Shown: positions 1 through 8,862 of the stretch, piece after piece | Layout of the letters: the number at the start of each line of letters is the position of its first letter | How positions within the stretch are numbered: position 1 is the stretch's first letter | Assembly: GCF_002079055.1 (NCBI RefSeq) | Contig: NC_047501.1 | Span: 434,001 to 498,000, forward strand | Direction of reading: 5' to 3' | Length of the DNA stretch: 64,000 nt | Source of the DNA: Saccharomyces paradoxus | Taxonomy: Eukaryota; Ascomycota; Saccharomycetes; Saccharomycetales; Saccharomycetaceae | Notes under the pieces: model-generated | Told to the model about the DNA's origin: nothing | Seen by the model: the letters and a program-made list of their open reading frames with translations, nothing else | The model's database searches: none | Made by a program: the position numbers and the translations under genes

Positions 1-954
1 GAAGTTGTTGAAGCTGTCACCGTTGTTGACACTCCACCAGTTGTCGTTGTCGGTGTTGTCGGTTACGTCGAAACCCCAAGAGGTTTGAGATCTTTGACCA
101 CCGTCTGGGCTGAACATTTGTCTGACGAAGTCAAGAGAAGATTCTACAAGAACTGGTACAAGTCTAAGAAGAAGGCTTTCACCAAGTACTCTGCCAAGTA
201 CGCTCAAGATGGTGCTGGTATTGAAAGAGAATTGGCTAGAATCAAGAAGTACGCTTCTGTTGTCAGAGTTTTGGTCCACACTCAAATCAGAAAGACTCCA
301 TTGGCTCAAAAGAAGGCTCATTTGGCTGAAATCCAATTGAACGGTGGTTCTGTCTCTGAAAAGGTTGACTGGGCTCGTGAACATTTCGAAAAGACTGTTG
401 CTGTCGACAGTGTCTTTGAACAAAACGAAATGATTGACGCTATTGCTGTCACCAAGGGTCACGGTTTCGAAGGTGTTACCCACAGATGGGGTACCAAGAA
501 ATTGCCAAGAAAGACTCACAGAGGTCTAAGAAAGGTTGCTTGTATTGGTGCTTGGCATCCAGCCCACGTTATGTGGAGTGTTGCCAGAGCTGGTCAAAGA
601 GGTTACCATTCCAGAACCTCTATCAACCACAAGGTTTACAGAGTCGGTAAGGGTGAAGATGAAGCTAACGGTGCTACCAGCTTCGACAGAACCAAGAAGA
701 CCATTAACCCAATGGGTGGTTTCGTCCACTACGGTGAAATCAAGAACGACTTCATCATGGTTAAGGGTTGTATCCCAGGTAACAGAAAGAGAATTGTTAC
801 TTTGAGAAAGTCTTTGTACACTAACACTTCCAGAAAGGCTTTGGAAGAAGTCAGCTTGAAGTGGATTGACACTGCTTCCAAGTTCGGTAAGGGTAGATTC
901 CAAACCCCAGCTGAAAAGCATGCTTTCATGGGTACTTTGAAGAAGGACTTATAA
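1..954 (+). CDS. RPL3: 60S ribosomal protein uL3 (Rpl3), 5' end cut off by window
   Basis: Frame 1 is open from the first base to the TAA at 952-954 and encodes the last 317 residues of a protein that is 387 residues long in S. cerevisiae, so about 70 N-terminal residues lie outside the window. The sequence reads as uL3 throughout, including the conserved stretches [19 protein letters not shown] and [11 protein letters not shown]. uL3 is an early-assembling large-subunit protein whose central loop reaches the peptidyl-transferase centre. The codons are strongly biased to the yeast optimal set (AAG, GGT, TTG, AGA), as expected for a very highly expressed gene. Compared with remembered S. cerevisiae Rpl3 there are a few conservative changes (Ile to Val twice, Asp to Glu, Thr to Asn), which argues for a sister species. 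The promoter and start codon are not visible. Confidence 0.98.
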   Translation, partial: EVVEAVTVVDTPPVVVVGVVGYVETPRGLRSLTTVWAEHLSDEVKRRFYKNWYKSKKKAFTKYSAKYAQDGAGIERELARIKKYASVVRVLVHTQIRKTPLAQKKAHLAEIQLNGGSVSEKVDWAREHFEKTVAVDSVFEQNEMIDAIAVTKGHGFEGVTHRWGTKKLPRKTHRGLRKVACIGAWHPAHVMWSVARAGQRGYHSRTSINHKVYRVGKGEDEANGATSFDRTKKTINPMGGFVHYGEIKNDFIMVKGCIPGNRKRIVTLRKSLYTNTSRKALEEVSLKWIDTASKFGKGRFQTPAEKHAFMGTLKKDL

Positions 955-1187
955 GAAGTTTTCTTAAGAATATAAAACATTTTTTAAGCATTCTTGTTAT
1001 CCTTATTTTATTTAAATAGTTTTGTGTATTAGCGCTACGTATGACAGTTTAAATTAAATTCCCTTTTCCCCAAGGCAATACTTGAGGTTATACCCTTTTG
1101 ATGGCTCACGCGCGATTTGATTACGAAATTGTAGAGACTACATACATGTACATATATTCAAGCATGTAAACCCGTCCAGAATATCGC

Positions 1188-1844
1188 TTACTTTCTTCTC
1201 TTTTGCCGTTTCAATCTGGATCTCTGCTTCGCTATTTCCTTACAATCTTCGCTACAATACCATTTGCCCTTGGGAACTTGTTTCAGGTTTACACAACCAT
1301 AATGGAACCACTCGAAGGGACAGCTTGGATTATCGCAAGCCACCATAGGCCCATAAGATACATTCCTGCAAAAACAATAAATCTCTTCTTGATTATTAAA
1401 CTCTGTTCTGCCACTCTGGGTAGTCCCAATTTTGGGGCTAGTTATGCTCTCTTTCCTTTCTCTCGATTTAGCCTTTTTTAAGTTGATCTTTAATAGTAGT
1501 TTTGGTCCCTTGTAAACTCCCGGTTCTTCTAGCATCAGCTTCGACTTGATATTATCTACCGAAGAGTTGAAAGTTTTTATCACTGACTTCTGCATCTCCA
1601 GTTCTTTCCTATGCTGCGTCAAGAAATAAATCTGATCATCGACCAAATCGTTCATATAAGTGGCTACTAGCAACATATCCCTAGAGGCCTTTTCCAAATC
1701 ACGTTCGTCTTCTTCGTTCTTGAATAAGTCGATTGTCTGCATCAATCGTAGAGATCTTATTAGTTCACATGGTAAATGATCCAATGTGCTCAAGAAACTG
1801 TACCTGATATCCGAGTCCGAATATTCGTTGGAGAGGTGTTCCAT
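1188..1844 (-). CDS. YNG1: Yng1, PHD-finger ING-family subunit of the NuA3 histone acetyltransferase
   Basis: This 218-residue protein (219 in S. cerevisiae) has an N-terminal ING-type helical region of about 100 residues, a basic linker, and a C-terminal PHD finger at roughly residues 153-203, with the zinc ligands in [26 protein letters not shown] and WYCSEDC. It ends in a very basic tail. In the family the PHD finger reads trimethylated H3K4 and brings the Sas3-containing NuA3 complex to chromatin to acetylate H3K14. The start is the first ATG of the frame. The gene is convergent with RPL3 (233 bp apart) and divergent from CYT1 across a 688-bp promoter region. Identification rests on the domain layout, the sequence match and synteny. 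Confidence 0.96.
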   Translation of the reverse strand: MEHLSNEYSDSDIRYSFLSTLDHLPCELIRSLRLMQTIDLFKNEEDERDLEKASRDMLLVATYMNDLVDDQIYFLTQHRKELEMQKSVIKTFNSSVDNIKSKLMLEEPGVYKGPKLLLKINLKKAKSRERKESITSPKIGTTQSGRTEFNNQEEIYCFCRNVSYGPMVACDNPSCPFEWFHYGCVNLKQVPKGKWYCSEDCKEIAKQRSRLKRQKRRK

Positions 1845-1992
1845 TGTTGCAGATAAGAATCGTTTCGTCGTAAAGCGTACGTGCTAGCGCATCATGCATT
1901 TCAATGTTATTATGACTATTGCTGCTACTATTGTGAATATATTGCTAACCAAACCTAAATGTCAGCCTGAGAGCGGAAATAAGGCGGAGAAC

Positions 1993-1998
1993 CACGTG
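1993..1998. promoter_or_regulatory. Cbf1/Cpf1 E-box CACGTG upstream of CYT1
   Basis: A perfect CACGTG within ACCACGTGAC lies about 535 bp before the CYT1 ATG. Binding of Cpf1/Cbf1 to the cytochrome c1 upstream region is established in S. cerevisiae, so this is a likely functional site. The hexamer is seen; its function here is inferred. Confidence 0.65.
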
Positions 1999-2038
1999 AC
2001 CTAGAATTTTTTTCTCGGATTTTTTGGCAATAGGCGGC

Positions 2039-2050
2039 CGGTATTTCCGG
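2039..2050 (+). promoter_or_regulatory. Hap1-like CGG-N6-CGG direct repeat upstream of CYT1
   Basis: CGGTATTTCCGG is a direct repeat of CGG with 6-bp spacing, the geometry bound by the haem-responsive activator Hap1. The inner TA of the Hap1 consensus is not matched exactly. CYT1 is a known target of haem activation through Hap1, and the site lies about 480 bp before the CYT1 start. I saw no perfect CCAAT box for Hap2/3/4 nearby. Confidence 0.55.
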
Positions 2051-2532
2051 AGAGCAAAAAATGCGAGGATTTGGTTGGTGGAGAGGGTCGAGCGCCTTTA
2101 CCCTGCGTATATACTAAGGGGGCTCTTTCTAGTATATAAACAATTTGAATAATAACGAGGTTAGACATCCAACTGGATCCATAGACGATCTAAGCTTTTA
2201 GTGGAGGCCATTAATTTTTTTCTTAATAATCTGTTTCACAATCTTTCTTTGCTAATCAAAATTTTATACACTTTTGTACTTTATCATCAAATATTAAGAA
2301 CAAGAAAGAAAAAGAATCCAGAATTCTATATTAGTGTAACACTATTTTAAATATTTTTCCAGTATTTCCCCGGTTTGATAAAGAGCATTCATTGAATTTC
2401 CCCACATTTGTGACATTTTCAATTGACTAGTTTGAATCAGTTCTGAAAAATAATATTTTACAATTTGCATTTTCATTACACCATATCATCTACCATTTTT
2501 TCTCAAAAGCGGAAGTTATAACTAATTTAACA

Positions 2533-3462
2533 ATGTTTTCGAATCTATCCAAACGTTGGGCTCAAAGGACCCTTTCGAAAAGCTTCTACTCTACTGCAAC
2601 AGGTGTTGCTAGCAAACCAGGCAAGCTTACTCAAAAGCTGGTTACTGCAGGTGTTGCTGTCGCCGGTATCACCGCATCAACTTTACTCTATGCAGACTCT
2701 TTAACTGCAGAAGCTATGACTGCAGCTGAACACGGGTTGCATGCCCCAGCATATGCTTGGTCTCACAATGGGCCTTTTGAAACATTTGACCATGCATCCA
2801 TTAGGAGAGGTTACCAAGTTTACCGTGAAGTTTGCGCCGCCTGCCATTCTCTTGACAGAGTGGCTTGGAGAACTTTGGTTGGTGTTTCTCACACCAACGA
2901 AGAGGTTCGTAACATGGCTGAAGAATTTGAATACGACGATGAACCTGATGAACAAGGTAACCCTAAGAAGAGACCTGGTAAATTGTCTGACTACATCCCT
3001 GGGCCATACCCAAACGAACAGGCCGCAAGAGCTGCCAATCAAGGTGCTTTGCCACCTGATCTATCTTTGATTGTGAAAGCTAGACACGGTGGTTGTGACT
3101 ACATTTTCTCTTTGTTGACCGGTTATCCTGATGAGCCTCCTGCTGGTGTGGCCTTACCACCAGGCTCTAATTATAACCCTTACTTCCCAGGTGGTTCCAT
3201 TGCCATGGCAAGAGTCTTGTTTGATGACATGGTCGAGTACGAAGATGGTACCCCCGCAACGACATCTCAAATGGCAAAGGACGTTACCACCTTTTTAAAC
3301 TGGTGCGCTGAACCTGAACACGACGACAGAAAGAGACTGGGTTTGAAAACGGTGATAATCCTATCATCTTTGTACTTGCTATCTATTTGGGTGAAGAAGT
3401 TCAAATGGGCCGGCATTAAAACCAGAAAATTCGTTTTCAATCCACCAAAGCCAAGAAAGTAA
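2533..3462 (+). CDS. CYT1: Cytochrome c1 of mitochondrial complex III
   Basis: This 309-residue protein has the same length as S. cerevisiae Cyt1. It starts with a bipartite presequence of about 61 residues: a basic amphipathic stretch followed by a hydrophobic segment near residues 36-53, which sorts it to the inner membrane. The covalent haem motif CAACH is at residues 101-105. The acidic segment EEFEYDDEPDEQ marks the hinge region that docks cytochrome c. A single C-terminal membrane anchor lies near residues 270-290, followed by a basic tail ending PPKPRK. The protein carries electrons from the Rieske centre to cytochrome c at the intermembrane-space side. The start is the first ATG after an AT-rich leader. 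Confidence 0.98.
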   Translation: MFSNLSKRWAQRTLSKSFYSTATGVASKPGKLTQKLVTAGVAVAGITASTLLYADSLTAEAMTAAEHGLHAPAYAWSHNGPFETFDHASIRRGYQVYREVCAACHSLDRVAWRTLVGVSHTNEEVRNMAEEFEYDDEPDEQGNPKKRPGKLSDYIPGPYPNEQAARAANQGALPPDLSLIVKARHGGCDYIFSLLTGYPDEPPAGVALPPGSNYNPYFPGGSIAMARVLFDDMVEYEDGTPATTSQMAKDVTTFLNWCAEPEHDDRKRLGLKTVIILSSLYLLSIWVKKFKWAGIKTRKFVFNPPKPRK

Positions 3463-4527
3463 TTGACAAAAAATGAAAACCACTATTATTTAAATGACAG
3501 AAAAAAAACCAGTAAACAAAAACATAGTAAGAGAAATGAAAATAAAAATATTAGTCGAGCATACTGAATTGTTTTTCAGAAAGAGTGAAAGGTAACAAGA
3601 AATTCACCTATTTTTACTTTTTCTCTCTCTGGTTTCGTTTCTTTTTTTTTTTTTCGGCCACCTATTTATTTTTCCACTGCTTGTAAACAACGTCTCTCTT
3701 CAACAGTATCTCCTTCATATACTGAGATACCGTTGCAAGCGAAACATCACGAATAATAAAACTATCAAAAAAAAAAAGAAAAAAAAGAAGATGTTTAAAT
3801 ATAATCAACCTAACAGCAATAAAAAATAAAAATAAAGGTAGAAGATTGCAAGAAAGAAACTTTACAATATTTTGTTTGGATGCCCAACACTAGCGTCTTG
3901 ATGTTCTTCTATAATATTTATTTTATTTATTTTTTATTTATATATGTACATATATATTCCTATTATCTATTAAGAAAGTAAACTTAGTGTAAGACCTGCC
4001 ACTGTTCCAGGCCTTTAGCCGTCCATCGTCTCGTGCGTGCCATTAATAAAATGACACAAATCGTCGAAAGTGCAAGGCCGTAAGGGTCGATCTTTGTAGT
4101 TGCCGCGTAACGCGCTAGTATTTTTTCCTTAAAGAGGCAAACACTTGTTTTTCCCTAATAGGAAATCCCTCAAATCTTTTTTTTTCCATATTAGTCCCGT
4201 TCTATTGTCTGGTTTCATACTTCTAAAATTTCTCTCGCTGCTCAACCCATTAATACAATCAGGGCACAGCCAGCAAACACTAATATTTCTCTTGATCACT
4301 GGTTCCCCTTTGCAGCACAGATAAGGGATCTTTAAGACGGTGTTGAAAAATTTTTGTTAATTCATTTTTCATTCTCGGAAGTTTTTTTCAATCCTGAGAA
4401 GAAGAGCTGGTTGCATATTCCAAGTCGATTAAAGGGATTTGATTGAGTATATATTTATCAATCCGGATTGTGGAGTTAAAGAAGGGCATAAAAAAGGTTG
4501 CAAGAATATTTCGAAGAAATTAACACT
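3463..4527. other. CYT1-MSA1 intergenic region
   Basis: This 1,065-bp tandem intergenic region carries the CYT1 3' end, several long A/T tracts (around 3640, 3765 and 4170) and the MSA1 promoter. The only specific site I can support is the Mcm1/ECB-like element at 4150-4165. A GC-richer patch with CGCGTAACGCGC sits at about 4103-4115 and resembles an imperfect MCB. I see no gene. Confidence 0.7.
4150..4165 (+). promoter_or_regulatory. Early cell cycle box (Mcm1 site) upstream of MSA1
   Basis: TTTCCCTAATAGGAAA is a near-perfect palindrome containing the Mcm1 core CCCTAATAGG. It matches the early cell cycle box consensus TTtCCcnnTnaGGAAA with one mismatch. ECBs bind Mcm1 with the repressors Yox1/Yhp1 and drive transcription at M/G1. 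The site lies 363 bp before the MSA1 ATG, which suits a G1 transcription cofactor. The match is seen; regulation is inferred. Confidence 0.65.
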
Positions 4528-6414
4528 ATGGATAAAAGCATGATCAAGAAAAGAGGCAGGCCTCCCATCACGAAAGATTATCCTAATCCCCTACAAAGCC
4601 CCATGGCGCATTCTTCAATGCAAGTCCAGAAGCAAGGGCCTCACAGTTTTGCCAAACCTCTGATGAAAGTGGGGCAATCTAGCCCATCCCCAAATAAAAG
4701 AAGACTGAGCATTGACCATCATCATAATTTGGCGGCGACTACGAGGAAAGGTAGATACAGGGGCGTTCTTCTCTCTACTCCCACCAAGAAATCTGGAAAT
4801 AACGGATCTACACCGATCTCTACCCCGTCTTCGAATGACAGCTATAACAATACGGTGTTTTCTGAAACAAGGAAATCATTCCTACAAAGTTCGCCGCCTA
4901 TTATGACATCCTCTCCAGCTTTCCAAAAGAAAAATGATTATGTATTTCCTTCACCGGACCAATTCAAACTTTCTTTAACCATTACCGAAAGTGGGAAGGC
5001 CGTAATTGCTGGGTCTTTACCCTTCTCTCCATTGTCAAAATCATCTCATTCTTTAATGAGCAATAATAATAAAATGATCTTGCCCAATGACAAAATTCAC
5101 AAAAACAGCAAGAAAAGCGCACCTAAGTTTGAGAAGAAACGTATCCTTTCTCTCTTGAGGCAGATGAAGAATGAGAAAGATTGTGATGCGCTTCCCGAAG
5201 TAGGTCCAGCCAAATCAAGCAGATCTGACATTATCGACACAGAATTACCGACTATCATAGAAACTTCGGCTTCTCCAATAGGCAGCGCTAGAAACGGCAA
5301 CGCAGTACTTACGCATCCCCCACAATCACCTCCCCCAAGTGCACAACTTAAACCTCCATCCACTCCAAAGAGTTCTTTAGAATTCAGAACGGGATTTACC
5401 CCCAACGTTGCACTAAATTCCGTATCATTAAACAATACTTTAGTCAAATCTACTAATGCTACGAGCTCCGGAAATAATAACAATCATAACAGTAATTCCG
5501 TTACTAATATCGCAGATGCCAATACTTTACTTACCTTGACCAATAGCCCTGGAGTTTTTTTATCGCCGAGAAACAAAATGTTGCCCAAATCAACTACTGC
5601 ATCTAGCGAACAACAGCAGGAATTTGTATTCAAATTTTCAAGTGGTGACCCGTTATTGCTTACTGATGACGCAGATGGAAACTGGCCAGAAATGCTGTTC
5701 AATATATCGAATACTCCAAGACGCCAAAAATGTTTCAATACACCTCCTTCATGGATAAATTTTGGCTCACCTGGATTGTTCAGTCCACCAAGAAGTTCCA
5801 ATGTTATGGTGAATGGTGCGACTACAGCAACCACATCGGATACCGGTAACGTCCATAGGCAATTGCAAGCCCAATTGGAGGCACAAGTGCAAGTGCAATC
5901 CCAAACCAATTCTCCAACTCAAAGGCAACAGCAACAGCGTCAATTTCAAATGCCTCCACCCCATATAAACATGAACTCTTCTCCGCCGCAAATCAATATC
6001 GCTTCCCCACCTCAACAATCTATGTCCCGCAGGTCATCTATTTACTTCAATAAAGAAAAAAACACACCAGGGGTAGCAAATATGCTAGGTAACACCAAAA
6101 GTGAAAATCTACAGCCGCCAGCGAATTTGTTTAACGCTGCCCATGGTCCTTCTACTCCTAGGAATCAAGAATTTCAATTACCCACTTTGATTGAATGCAC
6201 TCCATTAATCCAACAGACAATGAATGGCTCATTGGGAACCAAATACATACCAGGAACTTCCATCCCGAACAGTACTACCCCCAATTTGCACGGGTTCATT
6301 GCTGAGAATGTGAAAACTTCCTCTAGTTTAGATGAGTCACTAAAACACAACCCATACAGCAACAAGCAAGATGATGCTAGAACTGCTTTGAAAAGATTAA
6401 TTGATGATCAATGA
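4528..6414 (+). CDS. MSA1: Msa1, SBF/MBF-associated activator of G1-specific transcription
   Basis: This 628-residue, low-complexity protein is rich in Ser, Pro, Asn and Gln. It carries many SP/TP sites (for example SSPSPNKRR, STPTKK, SPLSK), consistent with CDK regulation. A basic N-terminus (KKRGRPP, AT-hook-like), a Q-rich region at about 455-485 and a conserved C-terminus DDARTALKRLIDDQ are visible. In S. cerevisiae Msa1 binds SBF and MBF and advances G1/S transcription; MSA2 is its duplicate. I chose the ATG at 4528 because it matches the S. cerevisiae start; the open frame runs ten codons further upstream only through non-ATG codons. Confidence 0.94.
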   Translation: MDKSMIKKRGRPPITKDYPNPLQSPMAHSSMQVQKQGPHSFAKPLMKVGQSSPSPNKRRLSIDHHHNLAATTRKGRYRGVLLSTPTKKSGNNGSTPISTPSSNDSYNNTVFSETRKSFLQSSPPIMTSSPAFQKKNDYVFPSPDQFKLSLTITESGKAVIAGSLPFSPLSKSSHSLMSNNNKMILPNDKIHKNSKKSAPKFEKKRILSLLRQMKNEKDCDALPEVGPAKSSRSDIIDTELPTIIETSASPIGSARNGNAVLTHPPQSPPPSAQLKPPSTPKSSLEFRTGFTPNVALNSVSLNNTLVKSTNATSSGNNNNHNSNSVTNIADANTLLTLTNSPGVFLSPRNKMLPKSTTASSEQQQEFVFKFSSGDPLLLTDDADGNWPEMLFNISNTPRRQKCFNTPPSWINFGSPGLFSPPRSSNVMVNGATTATTSDTGNVHRQLQAQLEAQVQVQSQTNSPTQRQQQQRQFQMPPPHINMNSSPPQINIASPPQQSMSRRSSIYFNKEKNTPGVANMLGNTKSENLQPPANLFNAAHGPSTPRNQEFQLPTLIECTPLIQQTMNGSLGTKYIPGTSIPNSTTPNLHGFIAENVKTSSSLDESLKHNPYSNKQDDARTALKRLIDDQ

Positions 6415-6821
6415 AGATGGTCATCGGTTTTCGCGAAAATGGTATAATCTCAAAGCACTTCTCAACAAATATGAAGGCGTTAAAGAATAGTTTGGTGGCA
6501 TTTTTTTTCTTTCTTCAAGCCTTTTTCCCGGAGTTGATAGATAATATATTGAAGTAGTACTTATATATATTTCAACTGATGCATGTGAATGGAGTTGATC
6601 TTCATTCAGTTTTATGTAATGTTATTTTGATTCAAGTATAAAACACGCAATACGCAGACGAAAAGATAACGAGGAACTATCATGAGGAACATGATAAATC
6701 GAAATTGAACCGTTGGTAAAACGGTTAGCACATGAAAATGTACGAGAATATATTTCTGCAATAGTTTCATAAATAAATAACTTTTATCACGTTTTTAACG
6801 TCCCGGGGGAGAGGGGTTACA
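6415..6821. other. MSA1-ALG8 convergent 3' region
   Basis: This 407-bp gap between two convergent genes is AT-rich, with TATATA and poly-T stretches of the kind used for yeast 3'-end formation on either strand. I see no gene or clear repeat. Confidence 0.6.
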
Positions 6822-8558
6822 TCACTGCCACAGTAACTCGTCAAAATTATATAACCACGATAAGGCAAACCACGAGCTGATTATGCCTAATGAACAATAG
6901 ACACTATATATCATTAGCCCTAGGAAATCAAATTTTTGCAAAAATGAATACCTCCACTTGACTTCATCTAAGATTTGTAATACGGTTACCATTGGCAACA
7001 AAGAAAAGATGTATGTTAATGCCAACCTATCCAAGAAAAAAATCCTTCTTTCCACACTTGAAGAAATCTTCGTAGTTTTCCTAAAAGCGGCAAAATAAAT
7101 TATACACCAAACATAAGTGTATAGCGTTTTAATGAAAAAATCTTGACCTTTGTACAGGAGAGGGTATAAGGAAACATAACCAGCTGAGGCAACAAGCATA
7201 AACGGCACCAAAAGACGGCGATCAAATCCAACAAGAAATGTGAATGGAACGATGACTAACATTATAGCCTTTTCATGTACGTGCCATCCGAATAAAAACG
7301 AAGCCAATCCACAAAGAGTTAACGAGCCAACGAACCTTTTGAACGACGGATCAAACAAAAGAGGAAGTACTGCTAAAACCTGGTAAAATATCGTCAAAAT
7401 AAACGTTAATTTTGGCAGAATTTGAGGGAGAATGACAAAAAATACGTCTTCAACTAGACCTTTACTTCCGTTGTTGTTTGCCGCGAGCCGTTCATTGATT
7501 TCCTTGATATTTTGAGGGATCAGGGGCGGTTTAATGAACTTTGTAGCAAAAGTGTGGACATATGGTAATCTTAACATTATCGTAGTAAGTATCTTATCCA
7601 CAAAAGAATACAACGCCCAGAAGTTTGGTGCCCAATATGCATGCGTTAGTCCTCTTGAAAATGGGAATAGTCTGCTCAGCACTTGGGGCATCTGATGAGC
7701 AAACGGTAGGAAACAAATAGTGAAAATTCCAACGACAACGCTGCCTAACTTCAAAAGATTCGCCCATCTTATCAAAAACAAAAAATCTTTGTAACTTTTA
7801 AACTGGAAGTTGTTGACGTTAAGGACGTATGCTCTCAATAAAAACACAAAATAACATGGCGCTAAATATAAAAATATGTGCTTGAAACATATAGCAGTGG
7901 TATACAGAAAGGCACACAAAATATATCTCTTATTTTTGGCGGCGACAATGGAGCCAATTAGGATGGCAAAAAGAAAACCATTATATTGGAAGTGAATGTG
8001 ATCTATTATTAAAAACCCAGGCGATAATACAATGCTAGAAGCAACCACAAAACTTTGAGATCTTTCACTTAGTTTTGTTGTATTAATGTATACTTGGAGG
8101 ACAACATATAGAAGAATTTCACTGAAGATGACAGTAAGTCTTTGGAAAACGATTGTTGGCAAACCAAACTTTCCGACCTCTACTATATCCAAACAACCGT
8201 CATCGCGAACAACTTTAGGAACAAATTGAGATAAAAACCATTCAAAATAGGCAAAGAATGGCGGATAATCCAACGTCCATTGACTGGTATGCTCGTAATA
8301 CCATTCACTGATGGGCAGTTTATTAGTGATTGCCAGCCAATTCCTATGAACGTCAAAATCGGTACTAAAATAGTCAGGAATCAACAGCAACTTTAAAAAT
8401 AATGTGCTTATCCAGAAATTCCACAAGGAATAGCGCTTGGATCCCTCACCTTTTTCGGTCGCGGCAGCCTTCAGGACCTTTTTTGGCTCGTCATTTTTTT
8501 TTAACTTTGCCTTCTTTGTCAAAGCCATGTTTTGTCTCGAACGATCACCCTTCATCAT
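6822..8558 (-). CDS. ALG8: Alg8, dolichyl-P-glucose alpha-1,3-glucosyltransferase of the ER
   Basis: This 578-residue multispanning membrane protein belongs to the ALG6/ALG8 (GT57) family. A basic cytosolic N-terminus precedes the first membrane helix near residue 45. A luminal segment follows with the family motif DFDVHRNWLAIT and WTLDYPPFFAYFEW, which carries the catalytic acidic residues. Later come HIHFQYNGFLF and LFGWHVHEKA. The enzyme adds the second glucose to the lipid-linked oligosaccharide before transfer to protein. Two in-frame ATGs are adjacent (8558 and 8555). S. cerevisiae Alg8 is 577 residues, matching the second; a scanning ribosome would meet the one used here first. It is divergent from VPS5. 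Confidence 0.97.
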   Translation of the reverse strand: MMKGDRSRQNMALTKKAKLKKNDEPKKVLKAAATEKGEGSKRYSLWNFWISTLFLKLLLIPDYFSTDFDVHRNWLAITNKLPISEWYYEHTSQWTLDYPPFFAYFEWFLSQFVPKVVRDDGCLDIVEVGKFGLPTIVFQRLTVIFSEILLYVVLQVYINTTKLSERSQSFVVASSIVLSPGFLIIDHIHFQYNGFLFAILIGSIVAAKNKRYILCAFLYTTAICFKHIFLYLAPCYFVFLLRAYVLNVNNFQFKSYKDFLFLIRWANLLKLGSVVVGIFTICFLPFAHQMPQVLSRLFPFSRGLTHAYWAPNFWALYSFVDKILTTIMLRLPYVHTFATKFIKPPLIPQNIKEINERLAANNNGSKGLVEDVFFVILPQILPKLTFILTIFYQVLAVLPLLFDPSFKRFVGSLTLCGLASFLFGWHVHEKAIMLVIVPFTFLVGFDRRLLVPFMLVASAGYVSLYPLLYKGQDFFIKTLYTYVWCIIYFAAFRKTTKISSSVERRIFFLDRLALTYIFSLLPMVTVLQILDEVKWRYSFLQKFDFLGLMIYSVYCSLGIISSWFALSWLYNFDELLWQ

Positions 8559-8862
8559 AGGCTATCCAATAAACGTCGAATGCGTTGCTGGTCACTGCAC
8601 AACTGTTATAACGTTCAGTTTTTTTTTCAGCGTGTGCAGTCAGTCCATCTTTCTACACTATGTACTTTTCAAAAATAATATTTCACTTTTCGGGAATTGT
8701 CCGCTATGAACAACTAAGTGATAACAGTAAAATTTAAGCATGCTTTGAAAAATAGGCTAAATAAAGGTTATTCACTGTAACTACAGAGTGAACTGAAACA
8801 CTTATTTCTTAGTGTAGAGCAAGAGCTTTATAACCCACATATATCCTGCAATAATATAAGTA
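8559..8862. promoter_or_regulatory. ALG8-VPS5 divergent promoter region
   Basis: This 304-bp region separates two divergent starts. It is AT-rich with a poly-T tract near 8620. I see no strong match to a named factor site. Confidence 0.55.

Larger units (their letters stand above)
1845..2532. promoter_or_regulatory. Shared promoter region of YNG1 and CYT1
   Basis: This 688-bp divergent intergenic region holds the regulatory sequences of CYT1, including the Cbf1 site and Hap1-like site listed separately. The 350 bp next to CYT1 are strongly AT-rich with poly-T and poly-A tracts, typical of a yeast core promoter and leader. I see no ORF worth calling. Confidence 0.7.
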
